Shown here: one piece after another, positions 36,150-44,199 of the stretch
Layout: each line of letters opens with the position of its first letter
How positions within the stretch are numbered: position 1 is the stretch's first letter
Source of the DNA: Paenibacillus sp. YYML68
GTDB lineage: Bacteria; Bacillota; Bacilli; Paenibacillales; NBRC-103111
Reading direction: 5' to 3'
Length of the DNA stretch: 64,000 bases
Assembly: GCF_027923405.1 (NCBI RefSeq)
Contig: NZ_BQYI01000001.1
Span: forward strand, 1,342,501 to 1,406,500
Position numbers and translations under genes: made by a program
Notes under the pieces: model-generated
What the model saw: only the letters and a program-made list of their open reading frames with translations
Databases searched by the model: none
What the model was told of the DNA's origin: nothing

Positions 36150-36839
36150 GTGGTATTGCTGCATGCGCTATTCTTATATTTACTTGCTGTAGAGCCTGTT
36201 CTCGGCTACCGAAAGTATGAGACGTTCAAGCAAGTCGTACAAACCGATAGCTCCGCGCGAATGAAGTATTACCGCTTCGTGCTCCTGATGCTGTGGGGGT
36301 TGACTGCCTATCTGATGCTTGCAGCCTGGCTTACAGGCGAGCTTCCCGGCTTGCTTGAGCTTCAGCTCAAGCTGGAGCTTGATAGGACTGGAGCGGTCCT
36401 GCTAGGCGCTCTGCTGATCGGTACGGTTGTGCCTGTCGTTCTGGCGCTGGTCAGCAAGGCGTTTCGCCACACGATGAGCCGGCAGCTCGCCGGGGTGGAG
36501 CCATTTTTGCCGAAGACGCAGCCGGAGCGGCTCTATTGGGTCTGGATATCGCTTAGCGCTGGCATCTGTGAGGAGCTGCTGTACCGGGTATTCTTATTTC
36601 ATTATCTGGCGTCGCTGGGCCTTGAGCCGTTCGGCTGGAGCGTGATTATCATTTCGGCGGTCATCTTCGGTCTCGGGCATACGTATCAAGGGGTGCAGGG
36701 CGTTGCCACTACGGCGCTGGTCGGAGCTGTGCTTGGCTCCCTCTATGCGTTGACCGGCTCGATATGGCCTGCTATGATCATTCACTTCCTGATGGATGTA
36801 CGAATCTTAGCTTTTTTGCCGAGACATTCGTCGGAGTAA
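36150..36839 (+). CDS. CPBP (CAAX-like) intramembrane protease
   Basis: 229 residues with about six membrane segments. The conserved glutamates are in GICEELLYRVFLF (motif 1), followed by FGLGHTYQG (motif 2 His) and a WPAMIIHFLMD motif (His, final Asp/Asn position). Members cleave prenylated or bacteriocin-related peptides or act as chaperones; the target here is unknown. GTG 36150 has AGGAGGGG 6 nt upstream; earlier in-frame TTG/ATG codons lack a site. Confidence 0.83.
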   Translation: MVLLHALFLYLLAVEPVLGYRKYETFKQVVQTDSSARMKYYRFVLLMLWGLTAYLMLAAWLTGELPGLLELQLKLELDRTGAVLLGALLIGTVVPVVLALVSKAFRHTMSRQLAGVEPFLPKTQPERLYWVWISLSAGICEELLYRVFLFHYLASLGLEPFGWSVIIISAVIFGLGHTYQGVQGVATTALVGAVLGSLYALTGSIWPAMIIHFLMDVRILAFLPRHSSE

Positions 36840-36902
36840 ATCCAGATTCCCGGTGTCAAGTAAAACGGATTGCGGATGGAGAAGGTACGTGGAACCGTTA
36901 TG

Positions 36903-36944
36903 GAGGATATGTAGCTCGGATTCGGAGCTAGTGTCCTCTTTTTT
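36903..36944 (+). terminator. Terminator after the CPBP protease gene
   Basis: GAGGATATGTAGCTC / GAGCTAGTGTCCTC arms with a short loop, followed by TTTTTT. Confidence 0.85.
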
Positions 36945-37038
36945 GTGCGTGGAGGCGGGGGCTGAAAGTTGAGCTTCCTGAGTGCTTCAGCTGTATGACG
37001 ACGTAGTAAGGAGTACAATGATACCGGAGGTTCGCAGC

Positions 37039-37629
37039 ATGCTTAATAAGGAGAGCCTGAGCTGGGCTCAGCGATTCGAGAGTCGTGATGAGCGAGCATT
37101 AGAGGAAGCAATAGACGAGTGGGGACCGAGTGTGCTAGCGCTCGTACGTCGTGTGATGTCCGGTATGGGGAGCGAGGAGGATGTGGAGGAATGTGGGAGC
37201 GACGTGTTCTGGACGGCCTGGCATCACATTGATCGCTATGACGCAGACCGTGCCTCCTTCCGGACGTGGCTGCTCCTAATAGCTAAGTACAAGGCGCTGG
37301 ACTCGAGGCGCAAGCTGATGCGTCAGGAGGAAGAACGGATTACGTTGCGGGAGGCTGAGCTGATCCCGGGTGGCACTTGTACCGAGCAGCGCGCATTATC
37401 CCGTGAATTCACACAGGAGCTGCTTGCTTGTGTCGTCAAGATGAGCGAGCCGGATCGCAGCTTGTTTTGGCGAAGGTACTTTTATTACGACAGCTTGGAT
37501 GAGCTGGCCGCGATGTTCAACCTGACGAAGAAGGCGGTTGAAGGTCGGCTCTATAGATGCCGCGTGATGATGAAGCAGGCGCTAGGGCTCGCGGGAGCTG
37601 ACGTAGGAGGGCGTATAGATGAAAGATGA
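37039..37629 (+). CDS. ECF-type RNA polymerase sigma factor
   Basis: 196 residues. Region 2 (ALEEAIDEWGPSVLALVRRV to FWTAWHHIDRYD, then ASFRTWLLLIAKYKALDSRR) and region 4 (DRSLFWRRYFYYDSLDELAAMFNLTKKAVEGRLYRCR) are intact. ATG 37039 has CGGAGG 8 nt upstream; ATG 37018 is possible. It overlaps the anti-sigma gene by 11 nt, the usual coupled arrangement. Confidence 0.9.
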   Translation: MLNKESLSWAQRFESRDERALEEAIDEWGPSVLALVRRVMSGMGSEEDVEECGSDVFWTAWHHIDRYDADRASFRTWLLLIAKYKALDSRRKLMRQEEERITLREAELIPGGTCTEQRALSREFTQELLACVVKMSEPDRSLFWRRYFYYDSLDELAAMFNLTKKAVEGRLYRCRVMMKQALGLAGADVGGRIDER

Positions 37630-38992
37630 AGAGAAGCTTATATATGAGTGGATGGACAATCTCGACGCGGACCGAGCAGAGCTGGAGCAGCTAGAGACAG
37701 AGTACATTGCTCATCATTCTGATCCCATACGTGCGGTTGATACGTCAGCCATCGCACGAGTGAAGACACGTACACTGGCAAGGCTACGGCTTGAGCAGAC
37801 CGATACAGCTCTGCCTAAGAGACTCCGCTCGCCTCGGCGTCGAGTCATCGCAGCTGCAGTAGCGGCTGTTCTCATTGTCGCTCTCGGCGCATCCTCGATC
37901 CCATCCGTACAGGCCGAGTTGAAAAAGGTGCTGCAATATGTGCCAGGTATCGGCACGGTGCAGGAAGCCGCGCAAGGTCAACAGACGTTTGTGCTGGAGA
38001 AGCCGCATGTGCACAAGCTTGGCGAGGGCATGCTGATGATTGACGGAATTGTACTACAGTCGGGCGGTACGATGATCAAGCTGCGCGGTGTGCAGACGCC
38101 AGAGGTAACTGGCTTCAAGGCGGAGATCAACGGTAGCACTTATGCGTTCACCTCTGCCATGCGTGCTTCGTCGGGCGATTGGTACGGGACATACGTTCCG
38201 GCCAAAGGAGTGAAGGTGCCCACGTCCCCTGCGATCACACTGCATATCAACGGTGCTGTCATTGGCCCATTAGCGCTCGTAGCGCCGAGAACAGCTGAAT
38301 CGCTGGAGCATCTCGGCTCGAGCGACGTTCAGCAGGACATTAGAGTGACCGCATTCCCTACGCGAATAACCGATCAGCACATTCGAGTACAGCTTGTCCC
38401 GAAGCTGCCGCAGTCTGGTCTTAGTGTTCAATCTTATGGCGTATCTCCGTCTGTGCCGGAAGCGAGCTTGTACGTGGAGGATGCAAGTGGAGGGAGAGCG
38501 GAGCTTGTGAAGTCTGAGCTGATGACGTATCCTTCCGACTTTCAATTTCAAGAGCTGCCTGCAGGAGGCGCGTTGCCGTATACGGTAGTTATTCCTTATC
38601 TTGAAGTGTCAGACCGGGATGAGATCTCTTCGAAGATATCGATTCCTCTCCCTCAGGTGGGCATAGAGCGATCGATTGATGTACAAACTGCCCTAGACGG
38701 CTTCCCGGTTCGCTTCACCCGCTTGGGGCGTGTGAGTGAAACATCCGTCATTCTTGACGTGGATCTAGGCTACAAGCCGTCTGAGCCAAGGAGCTTGCTC
38801 AGCTTTAGGATTCGATATCCGAACTCGGAGTATAATAACTCGTTCAGCTGGAATAATATCAGTCCGACAACAGCCGTTATGAAGTCTCTCCGGCTGGAAA
38901 TAGCTCCAGACCAATCGGTGCTTGCCTTCTCACTTGCGGAGCCGCATTATTTGGTCCGAGGACCATGGAAGCTGCCGCTGCAGCTGGAATAA
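37619..38992 (+). CDS. Transmembrane anti-sigma factor, DUF4179-like
   Basis: 457 residues. A cytoplasmic N-terminus (about 1-75) binds the sigma factor in this arrangement, one transmembrane helix follows (VIAAAVAAVLIVALGASSIP, about 79-98) and a large extracellular beta-rich domain covers the rest. It would hold the neighbouring sigma factor inactive until an envelope signal. The signal cannot be read from sequence. Confidence 0.82.
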   Translation: MKDEEKLIYEWMDNLDADRAELEQLETEYIAHHSDPIRAVDTSAIARVKTRTLARLRLEQTDTALPKRLRSPRRRVIAAAVAAVLIVALGASSIPSVQAELKKVLQYVPGIGTVQEAAQGQQTFVLEKPHVHKLGEGMLMIDGIVLQSGGTMIKLRGVQTPEVTGFKAEINGSTYAFTSAMRASSGDWYGTYVPAKGVKVPTSPAITLHINGAVIGPLALVAPRTAESLEHLGSSDVQQDIRVTAFPTRITDQHIRVQLVPKLPQSGLSVQSYGVSPSVPEASLYVEDASGGRAELVKSELMTYPSDFQFQELPAGGALPYTVVIPYLEVSDRDEISSKISIPLPQVGIERSIDVQTALDGFPVRFTRLGRVSETSVILDVDLGYKPSEPRSLLSFRIRYPNSEYNNSFSWNNISPTTAVMKSLRLEIAPDQSVLAFSLAEPHYLVRGPWKLPLQLE

Positions 38993-39011
38993 GCTTAAGC
39001 ATATCAAAAAG

Positions 39012-39048
39012 AAGCCTGATCAAGAGCTCTGTGCTCAAGATCAGGCTT
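39012..39048. terminator. Terminator between convergent anti-sigma and MFS genes
   Basis: AAGCCTGATC/GATCAGGCTT stem with an inner GAGC/GCTC helix, followed by TGTTCT; A-rich on the left, so usable both ways. Confidence 0.75.
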
Positions 39049-39069
39049 GTTCTCGTATCGTACAACTTA

Positions 39070-40302
39070 TTACTCTTTATATGGCAGCTGATCGAAGCGC
39101 TTGCCTATCGTCATGAACAGCACGGTTAGCAAGGCTCCGAAGCTGAACAGCACCGTCCAAGGCACCCACTGCAGCTCCGCGTAAGAGCGAGCAATATCAT
39201 ACAGCTTACCAGAGCCCGAATTACCTAGGAAGCCCCCGATCGCCAGCGCAAAGCCATTCAAGCCGAAGTAGGTCGCGAACCGACTTGGACCGGAGAAGCG
39301 GGATATCATATTATTCATAAGCGGAAGCGCAATCATCTGTCCGAATGTGAACAGCAGAATCGCAAGCAGCATCGTCCATACACCTTGTGAGAAGCCGAGA
39401 AGCAGTAAGGCTGTTCCAAGAATGATCGAACCGAGCGCAAGGCCTTGGCTTGCAGACAGCTTCTGTTCCACGAAGCGGAGGACAGGCAGCTGCAGCAGTA
39501 CCATACAGATTGCACCGCCCATATACATATATGCGACGACGGACGAGTCGGGAAGAATGAAGTCAGCTCTCACTGGTACGGCCAAGTAGAGCTGTGTCAT
39601 CAGTGCCCATAAGCCTAAGGCTAGCACGCTGAACAGCACGAACGCGCGGTCACGCAACGCATCAGAGAATAACGTGAGAAAAGCGGTATCCGACTGATCG
39701 CCTCCAAGCGAAGGAAGCAGCACAAGCGTAACGACGAACGCGATGGCGAACATCGCTGCAGCTGAGAAGCAGACGTACGTGAAGTCAAGCTTCAGCAGGA
39801 ACATACCGATGACCGGTCCGAGAATGAAGCCGATATTGCTAAGCATCTCTCTCATGGCGAATATGCGGGACTTGTCTTCACCCTTGACTAGACGCGCATA
39901 CGTAGCATAGCTCGCAGGATGGAAGATCGACCCGCCGAGTCCGGCAATGAAGGCAGCGAGCATGAAGCCCCCTGGAGTATCCACTAGGCCATACAGCGTA
40001 TAGCCTACGATACGGACGCCGACGCCGAGCAGAATCGCCTTCTTATAGCCGATCCGATCCGCGAATGCGCCTGCTATGAACTTGAAGCCGTGCTGCGATA
40101 AGCCGCTGATCGCCATGACTGATCCGGCCACCGCAGCACTCCAGCCGAGATTGTTGATCATATGAACGCCGAGCAGCGGTCCGAGCATGAAGAAGCCGAT
40201 CGCCATGAGCAGCGTGTCGGCATACATCGTGATCAGATGAACAGACCATAAGCTCTGCTTGCTCGCTGAGGCGTTAGGTGTTGTCATGGAATTCGTCTCC
40301 AT
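39070..40302 (-). CDS. MFS transporter
   Basis: 410 residues, about twelve membrane helices. The loop 2-3 motif GAFADRIGYKKAILLG is the major-facilitator motif A, and MREMLSNIGFILGPVIGMFL resembles motif C of drug/H+ antiporters. A drug or metabolite exporter is likely. It lies 13 nt downstream of the tautomerase gene, probably in one operon. Confidence 0.87.
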   Translation of the reverse strand: METNSMTTPNASASKQSLWSVHLITMYADTLLMAIGFFMLGPLLGVHMINNLGWSAAVAGSVMAISGLSQHGFKFIAGAFADRIGYKKAILLGVGVRIVGYTLYGLVDTPGGFMLAAFIAGLGGSIFHPASYATYARLVKGEDKSRIFAMREMLSNIGFILGPVIGMFLLKLDFTYVCFSAAAMFAIAFVVTLVLLPSLGGDQSDTAFLTLFSDALRDRAFVLFSVLALGLWALMTQLYLAVPVRADFILPDSSVVAYMYMGGAICMVLLQLPVLRFVEQKLSASQGLALGSIILGTALLLLGFSQGVWTMLLAILLFTFGQMIALPLMNNMISRFSGPSRFATYFGLNGFALAIGGFLGNSGSGKLYDIARSYAELQWVPWTVLFSFGALLTVLFMTIGKRFDQLPYKE

Positions 40303-40315
40303 GACCGTTCACCCA

Positions 40316-40513
40316 TTACTGCGAGCCCTGATCCGTCTTGTTGCGTAGGTTGGCAGGAGCGTTCTCATCAACTGGAATTTCGTCGAAGTGGATGCTGATG
40401 AATTGTGGGTCACGGTCAATAATAGCGGACAGCTCGCGGGTAAATACCTCTACAATTTTGTCCTTCTGCTCCTGAGTGCGGCCTTGATACATCTTGATTG
40501 TAATTTGTGGCAT
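40316..40513 (-). CDS. 4-oxalocrotonate tautomerase family protein
   Basis: 65 residues starting MPQITIKMYQGRTQEQKDKI; Pro at position 2 becomes the catalytic N-terminal proline after Met removal. Short monomers assemble as hexamers in the family. AGGAGG precedes the ATG by 9 nt. The substrate is not determinable. Confidence 0.9.
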   Translation of the reverse strand: MPQITIKMYQGRTQEQKDKIVEVFTRELSAIIDRDPQFISIHFDEIPVDENAPANLRNKTDQGSQ

Positions 40514-40751
40514 GTTTGTCTACCTCCTGTTTTATAGTACGCAAGTATATTAATCGTAGTGGAGTGCGCTATGAGAAGCAATTGGGTTACATTGCGGCCC
40601 TTGTGTTTTTTTAAGATACAATCGAATTATTGTGAATATGAGGTAAAAGTGTATATAGGTTACAAAGAATAATTAACAAAAAATACTAACAAAATCCAAA
40701 TTAAGCTTTGAATTATACAAGAATTTCTCTTGTGAAATAGATTACACTTCA

Positions 40752-40761
40752 TGTAAGCGCT
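40752..40761 (+). promoter_or_regulatory. cre-like half-site upstream of the first PL7 gene
   Basis: TGTAAGCGCT, 106 nt before the ATG; the right half is degenerate. The rest of 40514-40866 is AT-rich promoter DNA with a perfect ACAAGA-ATTTC-TCTTGT inverted repeat at 40717-40733. Confidence 0.55.
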
Positions 40762-40866
40762 GGAGGATAAGCGCAAATCTGGAATGGAGGGCTTGGCCGA
40801 CTACTTCGAACTCAGTCTGTCGTTTAGGAAACAGCAGCAACTATTCTAAGGAGGAATGAATGGATT

Positions 40867-41724
40867 ATGAAAAAGAAAAGAATTGGCTCGTTAGTACTCG
40901 CATTAGCTTTGACCGTATCAAGCATGGGTAGTATCGCTTACGCGGCACTGTGCACAACGTGCGCACCATCCTCCAACTTCGATCTGACGAAGTGGAAGCT
41001 GACGCTGCCAACGGGCTCCGAAGTGACGAACCTGTCCGGCTACCAAAACTCCAGCTACTTCTACACCGATTCGGCGACAGGCGGAATGGTGTTCAAGTCG
41101 CCGAATCTGGGCTCGACTACGCCTAACAGCACCTACACACGCTCTGAGCTTCGTGAGATGCTGAATGCTTCTGCAGGCACTACGTCGCTCGGCAACAACT
41201 GGGTAACTTCGACATCGTCCACCTCGACGAAGTCGCAGGCTGGCGGTGTAGACGGCACGATGAAGGCTACACTTCGTGTTGATACGGTGTCGACAACAGG
41301 TGACAGCTCCAAGGTAGGTCGTGTCGTTGTCGGCCAAATCCACGGACCGGACACAGAGCCGATCCGTCTGTACTTCCACAAGCGTCCTTCCGACAGCAAG
41401 GGTGCGATCTACTTCGGTACGGACGACCTGAGCAACAACAACACATGGGTGGACGTTATTGGCGGACCGAACAACCTGAACCCTTCGAACGGAATCGCCC
41501 TTGGCCAGAAGTGGAGCTATGAGATCAAGGTTGTTGGCTTGACCATGACAGTTAAGGTTACACCAGAAGGCGGTTCGACTACAACGAAGACGTATACCCT
41601 TCCTTCGGGCTACAACAACAAGTACATGTACTTCAAGGCAGGCGTGTACAACCAGAACAACACAGGCACATCCTCTGACCACGTGAAGGCAACATTCTTT
41701 AACCTGACGCATACGCATCCTTAA
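40867..41724 (+). CDS. Secreted alginate lyase, PL7 family
   Basis: 285 residues. A signal peptide ends at about SIAYA-A (residue 27). The PL7 jelly-roll motifs are present: RSELREML with Arg92, QIH at 157-159 (Gln and catalytic His) and YFKAGVYNQ with Tyr261. QIH (rather than QVH) often goes with activity on guluronate-containing bonds, a family trend only. It depolymerises alginate outside the cell. AAGGAGG precedes the ATG and a terminator follows, so it is a single-gene unit. Confidence 0.93.
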   Translation: MKKKRIGSLVLALALTVSSMGSIAYAALCTTCAPSSNFDLTKWKLTLPTGSEVTNLSGYQNSSYFYTDSATGGMVFKSPNLGSTTPNSTYTRSELREMLNASAGTTSLGNNWVTSTSSTSTKSQAGGVDGTMKATLRVDTVSTTGDSSKVGRVVVGQIHGPDTEPIRLYFHKRPSDSKGAIYFGTDDLSNNNTWVDVIGGPNNLNPSNGIALGQKWSYEIKVVGLTMTVKVTPEGGSTTTKTYTLPSGYNNKYMYFKAGVYNQNNTGTSSDHVKATFFNLTHTHP

Positions 41725-41744
41725 GTTAGAGTCTAACTTCAATT

Positions 41745-41777
41745 GACGCAGATGCTTGAATCGGTCTGCGTCTTTTT
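41745..41777 (+). terminator. Terminator after the first PL7 gene
   Basis: GACGCAGA/TCTGCGTC stem followed by TTTTTATATTTTT. Confidence 0.88.
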
Positions 41778-41854
41778 ATATTTTTCATTAAAATATGACA
41801 AGCACATCTAGTGTTTTCACAAGACTTTCAGTGGAAATCTTTGTATGGTAAAAA

Positions 41855-41872
41855 TGTAAGCGCTGTTATACA
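41855..41872 (+). promoter_or_regulatory. cre-like site upstream of the first PL31-like gene
   Basis: TGTAAGCGCTGTTATACA, about 90 nt before the ATG; one mismatch to the 14-nt cre consensus. It is preceded by TTTGTATGGTAAAAA, mirrored at the paralogue. Confidence 0.65.
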
Positions 41873-41959
41873 ACGATAATGATTGAAGGAGGTAGGGAAA
41901 CAAGCCACAGCAGCTTGCAGGATGAAACCGCATTCAAACATATCTTGTAGAAGAGAGGA

Positions 41960-42958
41960 ATGAATGAAATGTACATCACTCAGCCACCTGTTGGAAAGCT
42001 TAAGAAATCGGTAGCACTTGCTGCAATACTATCACTCACCGCCTTCGCAATCCCCACACCTTCGCAAGCCGCTTCTGTAACATGCAGCACGTCCTCCTGC
42101 TTGAAATCGGCTCTTGCTAATGCGCAGCCAGGCGATGTCATCACGCTTGCAGCTGGGGCAACCTTCACGGGGAATTTCGTAGCAGCGAAGAACGGCACAT
42201 CCTCGGCGAAAATTACGATCAAGGGCGCAAGTTCGACGAACAAGCCTATCATTAATGGCGGTACGACGTCGAGTGGCTACGCATTGCATATCACGGGAGA
42301 CTATTATGATATTCGCAATGTGAAGGTAACGAATGCGAAGAAAGGCATTATGCTTGATCATGCGAATAACACATGGATCGAGTACGTAGACGTGTACAAG
42401 ATCGGTGAGGAAGGCGTACATTATCGCGACGGTAGCTCGAATAATGTCATCAAGAACTCGACCGTACAAGATACCGGCTTGCTCAATCCGGAGTATGGTG
42501 AAGGTGTCTACGTCGGCTCAGATGTTGGCAAGTGGGGAAGCTATAAGAAGGAAACCAATAATAATCGCATCTCGTATGTGACGTTCGGTCCTAACGTTCG
42601 TGCTGAGCATATTGACATCAAGGAAGGCTCCTCTAGGACAACTGTCGAGTATTGTACATTCAACGGAACAGGTATCTCCGGAGCGAATTATGCAGACAGC
42701 TTCATGGATGTCAAGGGTAATGATGTCGTGGTTAAGAACAATACCGGATATCGTAACAATAACAGTAAAATTATAGACGCTTTCCAGGTTCATGAGCGAG
42801 TAAGTGGTTGGGGTAAAAATGCAAGCTTTACCGGAAATAAGGTGTACCTCGATAACTCCACACCTTATGTCGTAAATGCTTACAGTGGTGCAACGGCAAC
42901 CGCTTCGAGCAATACACGTAGTCCGTCCGGTAATATGTATAAGGGAAGCGTTAATTAA
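41960..42958 (+). CDS. Secreted beta-helix lyase, PL31-like (copy 1)
   Basis: 332 residues. A signal peptide ends near SQAAS (residue 38), followed by a right-handed parallel beta-helix with repeated N/D/G turns. I recall PL31 alginate/glucuronan lyases from Paenibacillus with catalytic Tyr184 and Lys221; this protein has Tyr184 (EGVYVG) and Lys221 (DIKEGSS) at exactly those numbers. It would cut polyuronates by beta-elimination. ATG 41969 has better spacing to GAGAGG than ATG 41960 and may be the true start. About 90% similar to the next gene. Confidence 0.82.
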   Translation: MNEMYITQPPVGKLKKSVALAAILSLTAFAIPTPSQAASVTCSTSSCLKSALANAQPGDVITLAAGATFTGNFVAAKNGTSSAKITIKGASSTNKPIINGGTTSSGYALHITGDYYDIRNVKVTNAKKGIMLDHANNTWIEYVDVYKIGEEGVHYRDGSSNNVIKNSTVQDTGLLNPEYGEGVYVGSDVGKWGSYKKETNNNRISYVTFGPNVRAEHIDIKEGSSRTTVEYCTFNGTGISGANYADSFMDVKGNDVVVKNNTGYRNNNSKIIDAFQVHERVSGWGKNASFTGNKVYLDNSTPYVVNAYSGATATASSNTRSPSGNMYKGSVN

Positions 42959-43049
42959 TATTACAATGGACGATTTACTGTATTGAAAAAAAACAAGAAC
43001 ATGTGTGATTTTGACAAGACGTGTAAAGGAAAACTTTGTATTGTATAAA

Positions 43050-43065
43050 TGTAAGCGCTGTTACA
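43050..43065 (+). promoter_or_regulatory. cre-like palindrome upstream of the second PL31-like gene
   Basis: TGTAAGCGCTGTTACA with TGTAA/TTACA arms, 86 nt before the downstream gene. It is the clearest 16-nt version of the box. Confidence 0.7.
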
Positions 43066-43150
43066 ACGAAAGCTTAGAGAAAGGAGGCTCCGAAGAAACT
43101 CTAATAAACTGAAATATGAAACCGCATTCAAACACCAGACGAAGAGAGGA

Positions 43151-44149
43151 ATGAATGATATGTACAACACACAGACATCCTTTGGCAAGCTTCATAAATC
43201 GGTAGCACTTGCAGCAATATTCTCTCTTACCGCAATCGCAATGCCGACTCCTTCGCAAGCTGCATCGGTTACTTGCAGCACGTCCTCCTGCTTGAGCTCT
43301 GCGCTTGCGAACGCACAGCCAGGAGATGTCATTACGCTTGCAGCTGGTGCTACCTTCACAGGTAACTTTGTCGCTGCGAAGAACGGCACGTCCTCGGCGA
43401 AAATTACGATCAAGGGCGCGAGCTCCACGAACAAGCCAATTATTAACGGCGGCACGACATCAAGCGGATACGCGCTGTACATCACAGGCGACTATTACGA
43501 TATTCGCAATGTGAAGGTAACGAATGCGAAGAAGGGTATCATGCTCGACAACGCGAACAACACTTGGATTGAGTTCGTCGACGTGTACAAGATCGGTGAG
43601 GAAGGCGTCCACTACCGTGACGGAAGCTCGAACAATACGATCAAGAATTCGACTGTTCAAGACACGGGTCTGTTGAATCCTGAGTACGGTGAAGGTGTGT
43701 ATGTTGGGTCGGATATCGGCAAGTGGGGCACTTACAAGAAGGAGACGAACAACAATCGCATCTCAGCTGTTACGTTCGGTCCTAACGTTCGTGCGGAGCA
43801 TGTCGACATTAAGGAAGGTTCTTCGTACACAACGGTTGAGAACTGCACATTCAACGGAACGGGCATTTCTGGTGCGAACTACGCGGACAGCTTCATTGAC
43901 GTGAAGGGCAACAACGACACGATCAAAAATAATGTCGGCTACCGCAACAACAACAGTAAAATTGTAGACGCTTTCCAAGTGCATGAGCGCGCAAGCGGCT
44001 GGGGACAAAATGCAAAGTTTACAGGCAATACACTGTACCTTGATAATTCCACACCTTATGTTGTAAACGCTGACAATGGTGCAACGGCGACAGCTTCGAG
44101 CAACACACGCAGTCCGTCCGGCAACATGTATAAGGGAAGCGTGAACTAA
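43151..44149 (+). CDS. Secreted beta-helix lyase, PL31-like (copy 2)
   Basis: 332 residues, the same length as copy 1 and nearly identical through the core, with differences clustered at the N-terminal 30 residues and scattered surface positions. Tyr184 and Lys221 are kept. The gene lies 1,191 bp after copy 1 start-to-start, and upstream sequence including the cre-like box and the GAAACCGCATTCAAACA leader is also duplicated. It reads into the CBM32-PL7 gene 50 bp on with no terminator between, so they may be cotranscribed. Confidence 0.82.
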   Translation: MNDMYNTQTSFGKLHKSVALAAIFSLTAIAMPTPSQAASVTCSTSSCLSSALANAQPGDVITLAAGATFTGNFVAAKNGTSSAKITIKGASSTNKPIINGGTTSSGYALYITGDYYDIRNVKVTNAKKGIMLDNANNTWIEFVDVYKIGEEGVHYRDGSSNNTIKNSTVQDTGLLNPEYGEGVYVGSDIGKWGTYKKETNNNRISAVTFGPNVRAEHVDIKEGSSYTTVENCTFNGTGISGANYADSFIDVKGNNDTIKNNVGYRNNNSKIVDAFQVHERASGWGQNAKFTGNTLYLDNSTPYVVNADNGATATASSNTRSPSGNMYKGSVN

Positions 44150-44199
44150 TTTAGTACGGTCAAACGTTACCAAATAAAAAAATTATTGGAGGTTTGAAA

